From positions 1-21,778 of the forward strand of contig DATCDQ010000100.1 of the NCBI GenBank assembly GCA_036510655.1: a stretch of DNA of 21,778 nucleotides, read 5' to 3'. A program made the position numbers and the translations under genes. This stretch comes from Rathayibacter_A sp036510655. GTDB taxonomy: Bacteria; Actinomycetota; Actinomycetes; Actinomycetales; Microbacteriaceae. The notes beneath the pieces were generated by a model. The model saw only the letters and a program-made list of their open reading frames with translations, searched no databases and was not told the DNA's origin. Shown in pieces: positions 7,359-15,404 of the stretch (positions within the stretch are counted from its first letter, which is position 1; each line of letters starts with the position of its first letter).

Positions 7359-9019
7359 TTGCCGAGGGAGACCTTGAGGTAGTTCGGATAGGCCGGGAAC
7401 GGCGCGATGAAGAAGTTCTGCACGTTTGATCCGCGCAGGAACGACTGCTTGGCGTAGCTGAGCGGAACGACGGGTGCGTCTTGCATGATGCGCTTGTCCG
7501 TCTGCGCCCACAGTGCTTGCGCCTTGGCCGGGTCGACCTCGGCAGTGGCCTGATCGATCAACGCGTCGACAGCAGGGCTCGAGTATCGCGCCACATTGTT
7601 TCCGCCGCCCCCGATCTGGCTGGAGGCGAACAGCGGTTGGATGTTGCTGTTCGCGCTCGGGAAGTCGGGCTGCCACCCGTACAGCACCAGATCGTAGTTC
7701 GCATCCGTCGCCGTTGCGTCGGAGTAATAGGAGTTCGTGTCCTCCGGCTTGAGGACGACCTTGATTCCGGCACGCTCGATGCCCTGCTGCAGGGCCTGCG
7801 CTTGCGCGAGCGACGATGAGTCGTTGGCGGTGAGGAGCGTCAGGCTGAGCTCACTGGACTGGCCTGCGTCGCTCAACAGCGATTTCGCCTTGCTCACGTC
7901 TCCGTCAGCGCCGGCCGGATACAGGTTGTAGTCCTGACGACCCGCGATGCCCGGCGTGATCAGTGTCGTCGCAGCAGAGCCGGCAGCGCTGCCGCCGGAG
8001 GCAATCAGGAAAGCCTTCTTGTCGACGGCGTATTCAATGGCTTGCCGAACCTTGAGGTCCTTCAGGGCGCCCTTCTGCGTGTTCATCGCGAGGAACGAGA
8101 TCGGTCCGGCTTGCGAGGTCGCAAGCCGCGCCTTCGCATCCGAGTTCTTGAGTACCTGAGCGAGTTGAGCCGCACCGAGATACTGCGAACTGAACGAGTT
8201 CTTCGCATCGCCGACGTCGGTGATCAGGGTTTGTGTCGTCGTGCTCAGGTCCTGGCTCTCCTTGAACACGATCGTGTCCGGTCCGGCCGTACGCACGCTG
8301 TCTGTCGCGCTGCTCCAGTTCGGGTTGCGCTTGAGGGTCAGCGCTGTGCCCTGCTGGTTTGATGCGACCTCGTATGGTCCGGATGCCTCGGGGTTCTGCC
8401 CATACGTCGCGGGGTTGTCCTTGGCCTTCGGAACCGGCGCAAAAGCCGGCATGGAGACAATCCACAGCCAGTCGCCGTACGACGCGTTCAGGTGGAACAC
8501 GATCGTCTTGGCATTCGGGGTGTCGATCGAGGCCAGCTCGGCACCCGAGTACGGTCCGTGATAGTCGGAGCCGCCGACGAGGAGCGACTTGTGATAGCTC
8601 AAACCGCCGGAGAGCTGATCGGCGAAGGAGCGCTCGACGCCGTACTTGATGTCCTGTGTTGTGATCGGAGATCCGTCGGCGAACTTCAGGCCGTCCTTGA
8701 GCGTGTAGGTCCACGTCTTGCCGTTGTCACTCGGCGTACCCGTGTTCGTCGCAAGGTCCGGAACGACCTTGCCCGGCTTGTCAGCGGTGATGTCCCACGT
8801 TGTCAGCCGGCGCATGATCAGGCCGAGTGTGGTGATCGCCAGGTTCTGGCTTTTCGCCGGGTCGAGGTCGATCTGAGTCTGCGGCGTCAGGATGGTCAGC
8901 GTACCGCCTTTGGCGGTTCCGCTGGTGGTTGCCGTGCTGCTCGAGCCGGCGGCTGTGCATCCGGTGACGAGCAGTACTGTGGCGACGGCCAGTGCCCCGG
9001 CTGCCTTGAGGTGTCTCAT
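7355..9019 (-). CDS. dppA: Peptide-binding lipoprotein, family 5 extracellular solute-binding protein
   Basis: 554-residue lipoprotein that captures substrate outside the cell for the DppBC transporter. The signal sequence ends in the lipobox LVTGC with the lipidated cysteine at 21, followed by a Ser/Thr-rich linker. The SBP_bac_5 fold is shown by GGTLTILTPQTQIDLDPA near the N-terminus, TWTYTLKDGLKFADGSPITTQDIKYGVER (start of the classic family signature) around 117-145, VRQAIEYAVDKKAF in the middle, and YDLVLYGWQPDFPSANS near the C-terminus. First gene of the minus-strand operon, with ATG 9019 preceded by a modest RBS (GAAAGAAG). Its stop overlaps the GTG of the ATPase gene. Intact, so the cell could still make the binding protein and permeases even though the cognate ATPase is damaged. 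Confidence 0.93.
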   Translation of the reverse strand: MRHLKAAGALAVATVLLVTGCTAAGSSSTATTSGTAKGGTLTILTPQTQIDLDPAKSQNLAITTLGLIMRRLTTWDITADKPGKVVPDLATNTGTPSDNGKTWTYTLKDGLKFADGSPITTQDIKYGVERSFADQLSGGLSYHKSLLVGGSDYHGPYSGAELASIDTPNAKTIVFHLNASYGDWLWIVSMPAFAPVPKAKDNPATYGQNPEASGPYEVASNQQGTALTLKRNPNWSSATDSVRTAGPDTIVFKESQDLSTTTQTLITDVGDAKNSFSSQYLGAAQLAQVLKNSDAKARLATSQAGPISFLAMNTQKGALKDLKVRQAIEYAVDKKAFLIASGGSAAGSAATTLITPGIAGRQDYNLYPAGADGDVSKAKSLLSDAGQSSELSLTLLTANDSSSLAQAQALQQGIERAGIKVVLKPEDTNSYYSDATATDANYDLVLYGWQPDFPSANSNIQPLFASSQIGGGGNNVARYSSPAVDALIDQATAEVDPAKAQALWAQTDKRIMQDAPVVPLSYAKQSFLRGSNVQNFFIAPFPAYPNYLKVSLGK

Positions 9020-9097
9020 TCGATGGCTTCTTTCGCCATGCCGTTCGGTGCGATCGGTCGGATCGCCACGAGCAATGTTCTCCCGTGGCGCACCAGT

Positions 9098-9113
9098 TAC
9101 ACAAACGTGTGAC
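9098..9113. promoter_or_regulatory. Operator-like site upstream of the peptide transporter operon
   Basis: On the minus strand the site reads GTCACACGTTTGTGTA. It agrees with the exporter-operon palindrome TTCACAAATTTGTGAA at 12 of 16 positions and is itself an imperfect dyad. It lies about 80-95 nt upstream of the dppA start, in the only non-coding gap before the operon (9020-9130). No convincing -35/-10 pair was found. The shared-regulator idea is inference. Confidence 0.3.
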
Positions 9114-9130
9114 GAAGTGTGAGATATGCC

Positions 9131-10510
9131 TCAGTTCAGCGGATGGCAGCTCCGGATGATGTCGGCCGGGTCGTACGTCGCCTTCACCGCTCGCAGGCAG
9201 TCCAGCACATCTCCCGGGTAGAACTGTTCTGGGGCGGCACTGGTCTCACGGAAGTTGGAGTAGTCGTGGGCCGCCCTCCACGGCTCGATCGCCTCGAGCA
9301 GGGAGCGCGCAGCTTCTTCGCATGCGATTACGGCTTGCGGTGTCGGCGCGATACCGATCGCGCTGACCAGGAATCGCCCGTGCAATTTGTTGACGGCCCC
9401 GCCTCGCGGATCGGGCCGGCCGAACGCGCCGCCGAGCATCCGGATGTCCAGAACCAGCAACGGCGTCTGCACGCCGGGGCCCGCGGAGTCGAGCATGGCC
9501 TCGATGGCACCCGCAGGCAGGGAGTCAAGGTTGACGCCGTCGGCCATTCCGGGCACCGGTCCGGGCGGGTCGAGGTGAATCTGCGACAGAGCAGCCGCGG
9601 GGATGCGCGCGAACGTGTTCATGAACGGGCCGAGTTCGGCGAACGGCGCCAGAATCGCTGCGGCCTCGTCGTCCGGTGCGTTGACCGCGCCGTCGATCGC
9701 GGCGAGGCTCTTGCCGCGGAGGAACTCGGGTAGATCGGGCATCGGCGGCAGATGCAGCAGGCGGGCGCACAGTGTGGCGCGCTCGTCGAGTGTCTCGGCT
9801 TCGCGCGAGAACACGGCGAGAACCTCCGCAGCCCGCTCGAGTGGGAAGAGCATCATGCCGGCGTGGACATCCGGCACCGCGAACGCCTCGAGTTCGATCG
9901 CCGTGACGACGCCGAAGCCGCCGCCGCCTCCACGCAACGCCCAGAACAGGTCCGGCTCGCTCGTCGCATCCGTTCGGTGGAACTCGCCGTCGGCTGTGAC
10001 GAGTTCGATGGCCGTCACCGACGATGCGCAGAGTCCGTGCTCACGGCCGAGCCAACTGTAGCCGCCGCCGAGGGTGTAGCCGGTGATGCCGACATCGTGC
10101 GCCGAGCCGGCCAGCCCGGCCAACCCGTGGGTGATCAAGGCCGACGAGATCTGATCCCAGATCGCGCCGGAGCCGACGCGCACGCTGCGTGCGTCGGCGT
10201 CGACGTCCACCGTGGCCAGAGCGCTGGTGTGAACGAGAATCGTGTCGCCGAGGTCGCCGAGTCTGTATGCGTGATGCCCCGTTCCCTGAGCGGCAACTCG
10301 CAGGCCGTGCTCGGATGCGAAGCGGATGACCTCTGCGACATCCGCCGCGCTCATCGGCACGGCCACAGCCGCGGGACGTTGGTCGACAGCCAGATTCCAG
10401 GCAAGACGGGCGATATCCCAGGTCGGGTCTTCCGCTGTCACGATCTCGCCGTCGATCGTGCTCGCAAGCAAGCCGAGCGGCGCCGTCGATTGGATTTCAG
10501 AGATGGTCAT
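9131..10510 (-). CDS. FAD-linked oxidase, berberine-bridge-enzyme/PCMH family
   Basis: Flavoprotein oxidase of about 459 residues. The PCMH-type FAD domain covers roughly 45-220. RVAAQGTGHHAYRLGD (71-86) holds the histidine (about H79) that carries covalent FAD in this family. GITGYTLGGGYSWLGREHGL (141-160) is the conserved FAD-pyrophosphate region. The residue that is cysteine in bicovalent relatives (C-x-x-V-G before GGG) is not cysteine here (SAHDVG), so any covalent link should be through histidine only. The C-terminus FYPGDVLDCLRAVKATYDPADIIR is the BBE domain. There is no signal peptide, so it is cytoplasmic. An AAGGAG box lies 4 nt before ATG 10510; ATG 10513 is also possible but only 1 nt from the box. 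Substrate unknown (relatives oxidise alkaloids, sugars or nicotine derivatives). Divergent from the M13 peptidase gene. Confidence 0.87.
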   Translation of the reverse strand: MTISEIQSTAPLGLLASTIDGEIVTAEDPTWDIARLAWNLAVDQRPAAVAVPMSAADVAEVIRFASEHGLRVAAQGTGHHAYRLGDLGDTILVHTSALATVDVDADARSVRVGSGAIWDQISSALITHGLAGLAGSAHDVGITGYTLGGGYSWLGREHGLCASSVTAIELVTADGEFHRTDATSEPDLFWALRGGGGGFGVVTAIELEAFAVPDVHAGMMLFPLERAAEVLAVFSREAETLDERATLCARLLHLPPMPDLPEFLRGKSLAAIDGAVNAPDDEAAAILAPFAELGPFMNTFARIPAAALSQIHLDPPGPVPGMADGVNLDSLPAGAIEAMLDSAGPGVQTPLLVLDIRMLGGAFGRPDPRGGAVNKLHGRFLVSAIGIAPTPQAVIACEEAARSLLEAIEPWRAAHDYSNFRETSAAPEQFYPGDVLDCLRAVKATYDPADIIRSCHPLN

Positions 10511-10577
10511 CATGCTCCTTGGGCGATCGTCGTGAAAAGATGAGACATCCTCGCTCGGGACGTTGAGTTCGAGGGTA

Positions 10578-10590
10578 CAACAATATGTTG
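10578..10590. promoter_or_regulatory. Dyad in the oxidase/peptidase divergent intergenic region
   Basis: CAACA-ATA-TGTTG is an inverted repeat with perfect 5-bp arms, embedded between GTA and GTATAC in an A/T-rich patch of an otherwise GC-rich gap (10514-10693). It resembles TetR/MarR-type operators and lies about 70 nt upstream of the oxidase start. No regulator gene is adjacent, so the binding protein is unknown. Confidence 0.35.
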
Positions 10591-10693
10591 GTATACGACA
10601 GGCCTTGTTTGGGGGTCTTGACGCCGCAATCGCCTCCCACAGAGACGCCGGTGGCCACAGGATTATCATGATGCCGTCGAATAGGCTGGCAGT

Positions 10694-12835
10694 ATGACTG
10701 ACTCTGTACCCGGAACCGGCGCTACTGCGTCCGGCAGCGACCACTCCGGCAGCGACCACTTCGGCATCGACCACTTCGGCATCGGAGAATCCGGGATCGA
10801 TACGTCGGAACTCGACCCCGCGATCCGACCGCAGGACGATCTCTTCCGACATGTCAACGGGAGCTGGCTGGCTCGAACGCAGATCCCTCGGGACAAGGCA
10901 CGCTACGGCGCATTCCACGTGCTCGCGGATGAGGCGGAGTTGGCCGTGCGAACCATTATCGACGGGGCCCAGGACGCTCCCGTCGGAACGGAGCAGCGCA
11001 AGATCGGTGACCTCTACTCGACCTTCATGGACACGGAGCGCATCGAAAAACTCGGATGCGCACCGATAGCGGGGTCGCTCGCGTTCGTGGACAACGTCGA
11101 CTCGATCCCGCGCCTGCTCGAGGTGATCGGCAAGCTCGAGCGGCACGGAGTCAGCGGTTTCTACCAGCTGTTCGTCGACAACGATCCGGGGAATCCGGAG
11201 CGTTATCTCGTCTTCGCAGAGCAGGGCGGAATCTCCCTGCCGGACGAGAGCTACTACCGCGAGGAGAAGTTCGCGCGCGTGCGCGATGCCTATTTGAACC
11301 ACGTGCAGCGGATGTTCGAACTCGCCGGCATCTCGGATGCCGCGCGCCGCGCCCAGAACGTTTTCGATCTCGAGACCGAGATTGCGGCACGGCACTGGGA
11401 CAACGTGAAGAGCAGGGACAGCCAGAAGACCTACAACCTTTTCGGGTGGGACGAGGTGGTCGGGCTGTTCGCGGGAAGGTCGATCCCGGGATTCCCCTTG
11501 CTCCAGGGCAGGGGGTCGTTGTCGGGAGTTCCGGCCACGGCGCGCCACGCGGCCGCGCCGGGCGGCAGCGCACCAGGACCTGATTTGAACCTCTGGCGCA
11601 AGGCGCTCGGCGCCCCTGAACACGCGCTGGACGAACTCGTGCTGCGACAGCCGAGCTTCACGGCGGGACTCTCCGCGCTGCTCACGAAGGATCGCCTCAC
11701 GGCCTGGAAGGACTGGCTCGCATGGCAGATCGTGCATGGCGCCGCGCCGTACCTTTCCGGCGAGTTCGTCGAGGCCAACTTCGACTTCTACGGCCGCACA
11801 CTCACCGGTACCCCGCAGATCCGCGAGCGCTGGAAACGCGGCGTTTCCCTGGTCGAGGGCGCCATGGGCGAGGCTGTCGGCCGGGTCTACGTTGAGACCC
11901 ACTTCCCTCCGGTCGCGAAGGAGCGCATGGATGCGCTCGTCTGCAACCTGGTCGAGGCGTATCGGCAGAGCATCCGCCGGCTTGACTGGATGGGACAGGG
12001 CACGCGTGAGCGCGCCGAGAAGAAACTCGACAAATTCACGCCGAAGGTCGGCTATCCACAGAAGTGGCGCGACTATTCCGCGCTGGAGATCGACCCGATC
12101 GATTTGCTCGTGAACGTGCGAGCGACGGCGCGTTTCGAGTTCAATCGTGAGCTCGGCAAGATCGGCAAGCCGATCGATCGGGCGGAATGGTTCATGACGC
12201 CGCAGACGATCAACGCCTACTACAACCCCGGCTTCAATGAGATCGTCTTCCCAGCGGCGATCCTGCAGTTCCCGTTCTTCGTCGCGGAGCGGGATGATGC
12301 GTCAAACTATGGGGCGATCGGCGCCGTCATCGGTCACGAGATCGGGCACGGGTTCGATGATCAGGGCTCGAAGTATGACGGCGATGGCCGCCTCTCCGAC
12401 TGGTGGACGTTCGCGGACCGTGCCGCCTTCGAAGACCGCACCGCTGCCCTGATCGCCCAATACAACGCGCTCGCTCCGCTTCAGGTGCCGCATCACCACG
12501 TCAACGGTGCGCTCACCATCGGTGAGAACATCGGGGACCTCGGCGGCCTGGCGATTGCGTGGAAGGCATACCTGCTGTCGTTGGCAGGCAAGGAGCCCCC
12601 CGTGATCGACGGTCTCACCGGCGCCGAGCGATTCTTCCTGTCGTGGGCGCAGGCGTGGCAGCAGACGGGACGCGATGAGGAGGTCATCCGCCTGCTCGCG
12701 ATCGATCCGCATGCACCGAATGAGTTCCGCTGCAACCAGATCGTGCGCAACATCGATGAGTTCTACACCGCGTTCGGCGTGACCGAATCTGACGCGTTGT
12801 GGCTGGACCCGGCAGAGAGGGTCACCATTTGGTGA
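10694..12835 (+). CDS. M13 family zinc metallopeptidase (neprilysin/PepO-like)
   Basis: 713-residue peptidase expected to cleave short peptides. The N-domain begins IRPQDDLFRHVNGSWLARTQIP, the usual M13 opening. The zinc site is VIGHEIGHGFDDQGSKYDGDG, with HExxH at about 548-552. The third zinc ligand is in GENIGDLGGL (E611, supporting D615). The MTPQTINAYYNPGFNEIVFPAAIL substrate-binding segment and the C-terminal RCNQIVRNIDEFYTAF...RVTIW are present, so the enzyme looks complete. No signal peptide or membrane anchor is seen, consistent with the cytoplasmic actinobacterial members. Residues 13-37 are a five-unit pentapeptide repeat, not part of the family fold. No clear RBS precedes ATG 10694. 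TAGGCT at 10683-10688 could be a -10 box for a leaderless transcript (weak). Confidence 0.92.
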   Translation: MTDSVPGTGATASGSDHSGSDHFGIDHFGIGESGIDTSELDPAIRPQDDLFRHVNGSWLARTQIPRDKARYGAFHVLADEAELAVRTIIDGAQDAPVGTEQRKIGDLYSTFMDTERIEKLGCAPIAGSLAFVDNVDSIPRLLEVIGKLERHGVSGFYQLFVDNDPGNPERYLVFAEQGGISLPDESYYREEKFARVRDAYLNHVQRMFELAGISDAARRAQNVFDLETEIAARHWDNVKSRDSQKTYNLFGWDEVVGLFAGRSIPGFPLLQGRGSLSGVPATARHAAAPGGSAPGPDLNLWRKALGAPEHALDELVLRQPSFTAGLSALLTKDRLTAWKDWLAWQIVHGAAPYLSGEFVEANFDFYGRTLTGTPQIRERWKRGVSLVEGAMGEAVGRVYVETHFPPVAKERMDALVCNLVEAYRQSIRRLDWMGQGTRERAEKKLDKFTPKVGYPQKWRDYSALEIDPIDLLVNVRATARFEFNRELGKIGKPIDRAEWFMTPQTINAYYNPGFNEIVFPAAILQFPFFVAERDDASNYGAIGAVIGHEIGHGFDDQGSKYDGDGRLSDWWTFADRAAFEDRTAALIAQYNALAPLQVPHHHVNGALTIGENIGDLGGLAIAWKAYLLSLAGKEPPVIDGLTGAERFFLSWAQAWQQTGRDEEVIRLLAIDPHAPNEFRCNQIVRNIDEFYTAFGVTESDALWLDPAERVTIW
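10730..10804 (+). repeat. Five 15-bp units encoding a pentapeptide repeat in the M13 peptidase N-terminus
   Basis: Five consecutive 15-nt units encode SGSDH-SGSDH-FGIDH-FGIGE-SGIDT. The first two are identical at the DNA level except possibly edge bases; the others differ by a few bases. The last unit leads straight into the conserved SELDPAIRPQDD start of M13 peptidases. This looks like an in-frame expansion upstream of the ancestral N-terminus. Confidence 0.8.
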
Positions 12836-12959
12836 CAGCTGGCGAGGGCTGACGTGGCGAACCTGTGAGTTGGTGCGCCGACTTGGGCATTCACGTGCTT
12901 TGATGGTCAGCAGCGGGGCCGCGGATGGGGAAGCGGCGACGCTCACAGAATCGTAAGGA

Positions 12960-13880
12960 ATGACCCCAGTCGTGACGATCCCAACCCAGGATTCGCAGCG
13001 CCATGCACGGCACGGTTCGGCGCGCCGGGGCAAGCATCGTGGGGCGGCGCGCGGGCAGAGCTTTGAGCGAGGGTTCTCGGCACTCGGCGACCTCGCCCTG
13101 GGCGGCGTACAAGTGTCCGCCCGCGCAACAGACTTGGCGACGGGTGCCGTACTGTTCTCGGTTGACGACCACGTCATCATGCCGACCGCGTCGATCGGCA
13201 AGATCCTGCTGCTTGTGGAAGTCGCCGCCCGCATCGAGGCGCAGCAGACCAGCAGTCTCACCATCATCGAGCGCACCGTGCAGGATGCCGTCGGCAATTC
13301 CGGAATTTGGCAACACCTGGCAGCGCCCTCCCTTCCGCTCGCAGATCTCGCCGCGCTGATCGGGGCGAGCAGCGACAACCTCGCCACCAATGTGCTGCTG
13401 CGGCAGGTCGGGCTGGATGCTGTCAGCCGGCGCACAGAGCAGCTCGGCCTCACCCGCACCGCACTGCTCGACCTGGTGCGTGACCATCGCGGCCCGGACG
13501 ACGCCCCGCAGCTCTCCGTCGGCAGTGCGAACGAACTGACCTGGCTGCTGTCCGCCCTCGCCCGAGGCGAGATCGTGGATGCCGGAACGAGCCGGCGGGT
13601 CATCGCCTGGCTCTCCCTCAACTCGGATTTGTCTATGGTCGCGAGCGCGTTCGGGCTGGATCCGCTCGCGCACAGAACGGCCGACCATAACATCATGCTG
13701 GTGAACAAAACCGGCACGGATGCCAGTGTGCGCAGCGAGGTCGGAGTGCTGCGCGGCCCCCGTGCCGGTGTCACCTACGCCGTCTCGATGTACTTCGACG
13801 ATTCCGAGTTGCAAACCCGGCTTTCCGTGCTCGACGGAATGCGCACAGTCGGGCTCGACTTGCTCGAATATGTGCATTAG
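12960..13880 (+). CDS. Beta-lactamase-fold serine hydrolase without signal peptide
   Basis: 306-residue protein of the class A beta-lactamase/penicillin-binding superfamily. Visible motifs are S-I-G-K (S78, K81), the SxxK nucleophile box; S-D-N (138-140) in GASSDNLATN; and K-T-G (250-252) in LVNKTGTDASVRSEVG. The omega-loop region (about 160-190) has no E-x-x-L-N deacylation glutamate where a class A enzyme needs it, so true beta-lactamase activity is doubtful. The N-terminus is basic (HARHGSARRGKHRGAARG) with no hydrophobic signal, suggesting a cytoplasmic protein. AAGGA at 12955-12959 abuts ATG 12960; the in-frame GTG at 12972 is an alternative start about 12 nt from that box. It follows the M13 gene by 124 nt on the same strand; a functional link is unproven. 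Confidence 0.8.
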   Translation: MTPVVTIPTQDSQRHARHGSARRGKHRGAARGQSFERGFSALGDLALGGVQVSARATDLATGAVLFSVDDHVIMPTASIGKILLLVEVAARIEAQQTSSLTIIERTVQDAVGNSGIWQHLAAPSLPLADLAALIGASSDNLATNVLLRQVGLDAVSRRTEQLGLTRTALLDLVRDHRGPDDAPQLSVGSANELTWLLSALARGEIVDAGTSRRVIAWLSLNSDLSMVASAFGLDPLAHRTADHNIMLVNKTGTDASVRSEVGVLRGPRAGVTYAVSMYFDDSELQTRLSVLDGMRTVGLDLLEYVH

Positions 13881-13890
13881 GGCGCATTAG

Positions 13891-13907
13891 GCGACGGTTT
13901 CCGTCGC
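13891..13907 (+). terminator. Hairpin after the serine hydrolase gene
   Basis: GCGACGG-TTT-CCGTCGC is a perfect 7-bp GC-rich stem with a 3-nt loop, 10 nt after the TAG of the hydrolase gene. There is no T-run after it, as is common for actinobacterial terminators. Confidence 0.55.
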
Positions 13908-14004
13908 GTCGTGCCCGCCTCGCGCACATAATCGTCAAATTGAGAAACAAATGCAGAGTCGTGACCTAAAGGGGTTTCCAGATGGTGCATTTGTCGGCTA
14001 CTGT

Positions 14005-14048
14005 CTCGCTAGCGCAAGAGCGAGGCTGCCGGCGCACCAGTCGGCAGC
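14005..14048 (+). promoter_or_regulatory. Two back-to-back hairpins in the livJ leader
   Basis: CTCGCT/AGCGAG (14005-14010 with 14019-14024, 8-nt loop) is followed immediately by GCTGCCG/CGGCAGC (14025-14031 with 14042-14048, 10-nt loop). Both stems are perfect. They end about 12 nt before the livJ RBS (AAAGGGG, 14061-14067). They may stabilise the abundant binding-protein mRNA, or be a leader regulatory element. No T-run follows either. Confidence 0.45.
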
Positions 14049-14072
14049 GCTATGGAATCAAAGGGGTACAGG

Positions 14073-15299
14073 ATGGTACGTAAACGTGTGATTGGAGTCG
14101 TCGCCATGGCGGCGACCATCGCCTTCATGGTGGCGGGGTGCGCAAATCAGCCGTCAACGACGACGGCTTCGACATCCGCCGCAAGCAAGGTCGACCTGCC
14201 GGTCATGACCTCCGTTTCCGTGCCGACGGACGCGGTTCTTCCGGCCGGCGACGGCAGCGCGAAATGCCCCTCCGGGCTCACCATCGCCTACATTGGCGCT
14301 GAGACCGGCCCGAACGCCCAGCTCGGCATCAACATCTACAACGGTGTTCAGCTGGCGATCAACCAGGCGAACAAGGCGAACCCGGGCTGCCAGGTTGCGT
14401 TCAAGAAGTTCGACACAGAAGGCGACCCGACCAAGGCGACCGGCCCAGTGACCCAGGCGGTCAACGAGGCGGACATCATCGGCGTCGTCGGTCTGCCGTT
14501 CTCGGGCGAGTCGAAGGCCACAGGGAACATCTTCGATCAGGGCGACCTCGTGCACATCACGCCGTCCGCCACGAACCCGACGCTGGCCGACAACGGCTGG
14601 AAGACCTTCTTCCGCGGCCTGGGCAACGACTCGGTGCAAGGCCCGGCAGCCGCAACGCTGATGACCAGCATGCTGAAGGCCAAGAAGGTCTACGTCGTTC
14701 AGGATGACTCGGACTACGGCATCGGCCTCGGCGGCACAACCACCGCGGCTCTCGGCTCGAAGCTCGTCGGCCAGGACAAGGTGACCACCGGCCAGAAGGA
14801 CTTCTCGGCTGTCGTCTCGAAGATCATCAACGCCAAGCCTGACGCAGTGTTCTATGCGGGCTACTACGCAGAGGGTGCTCCGTTCGACCAGCAGCTCGTC
14901 GCCAAGGGATTCACCGGCACCTTCGTCGGCCCCGACGGTGTGAAGGACGACCAGTTCATCAAGCAGGCGGGTAGCGCGTCCAACAACGCGTACTTCACGT
15001 GCCCCTGCATCCCCGGCGAACTGATCAAGTCCTTCGCGGATGCCTACGCCGGTGTCTCCGGTGGCGCTGCCCCCGGAACGTACTCCATTGAGGGCTACGA
15101 CGCCGCGACGATCCTGCTCACCGGCATCGGCAAGGGCAACACCGACCGGGCCAAGCTGCTCGACTTCGTCAAGAACTATGACGCGAACGGGCTGAGCAAG
15201 CACTACAAGTGGAACTCGAAGGGTGAGCTCGCAGCACCCGCCGTGTTCGGTTACAAGGTAGCCAACGGCGCAATCGTGCCGATTGGCCCGATCAAGTAA
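14073..15299 (+). CDS. livJ: Branched-chain amino acid type substrate-binding lipoprotein
   Basis: About 408-residue extracellular binding protein for the LivHMGF transporter. The signal MVRKRVIGVVAMAATIAFMV leads to lipobox VAGC, with the lipidated cysteine at 23, then a Thr/Ser linker. The periplasmic-binding type I fold is shown by SGLTIAYIGAETGPNAQLGINIYNGVQLAINQAN, VVGLPFSGESKATGNIF, a segment YVVQDDSDYGIGLG, and DAVFYAGYYAEGAPFDQQL. ATG 14073 is preferred because AAAGGGG lies 5 nt upstream; ATG 14052 in the same frame has no RBS and would spoil the signal peptide. Leu/Ile/Val is the family default. Related proteins bind other amino acids, amides or urea, so the ligand is not fixed. First gene of the liv operon. 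Confidence 0.92.
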   Translation: MVRKRVIGVVAMAATIAFMVAGCANQPSTTTASTSAASKVDLPVMTSVSVPTDAVLPAGDGSAKCPSGLTIAYIGAETGPNAQLGINIYNGVQLAINQANKANPGCQVAFKKFDTEGDPTKATGPVTQAVNEADIIGVVGLPFSGESKATGNIFDQGDLVHITPSATNPTLADNGWKTFFRGLGNDSVQGPAAATLMTSMLKAKKVYVVQDDSDYGIGLGGTTTAALGSKLVGQDKVTTGQKDFSAVVSKIINAKPDAVFYAGYYAEGAPFDQQLVAKGFTGTFVGPDGVKDDQFIKQAGSASNNAYFTCPCIPGELIKSFADAYAGVSGGAAPGTYSIEGYDAATILLTGIGKGNTDRAKLLDFVKNYDANGLSKHYKWNSKGELAAPAVFGYKVANGAIVPIGPIK

Positions 15300-15306
15300 C
15301 ACGGGC

Positions 15307-15333
15307 GTTGGGGGTGGCCTAGCCACCCCCAAC
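15307..15333 (+). terminator. Strong hairpin between livJ and livH
   Basis: Two perfectly complementary 12-nt arms (GTTGGGGGTGGC at 15307-15318 and GCCACCCCCAAC at 15322-15333) are separated by CTA and followed by ATCTGTTT. This is the strongest hairpin in the window. Placed after the binding-protein gene and inside the operon, it probably acts as a partial terminator or 3' stabiliser, so livJ is expressed above the permease genes. Confidence 0.8.
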
Positions 15334-15344
15334 ATCTGTTTGGA

Positions 15345-15401
15345 CCACCCTCTGTAATAGCCAACCTCGGTATTGACCAACCTCGGTATTGACCAACCTT
15401 T
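15345..15401 (+). repeat. 16-bp tandem repeats in the livJ-livH gap
   Basis: CCAACCTCGGTATTGA occurs twice without a change (15361-15376, 15377-15392). A degenerate copy precedes it (15345-15360, 11 of 16 matches) and a truncated copy follows (15393-15401). It lies between the livJ terminator and livH. No function is evident: it could be a spacer, a binding array or slippage. Confidence 0.8.
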
Positions 15402-15404
15402 GGC

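Noticed and set aside
9131..11902. Very long minus-strand open frame that extends the oxidase far upstream
   Set aside because: The part beyond 10513 lies antisense to the M13 peptidase and has no family motifs. The oxidase has its own RBS (AAGGAG) and ATG at 10510, and the extra sequence is a GC-rich shadow.
12302..13774. 490-codon minus-strand frame across the peptidase end and the hydrolase
   Set aside because: It crosses two well-supported plus-strand genes and the gap between them, without any motif or RBS.
3768..13880. A novel peptide-processing island (peptide transporter, FAD oxidase, M13 peptidase, serine hydrolase)
   Set aside because: The genes are adjacent but lie on different strands with separate leaders, and no shared operon or fusion ties them together. 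Adjacency alone does not support a system.
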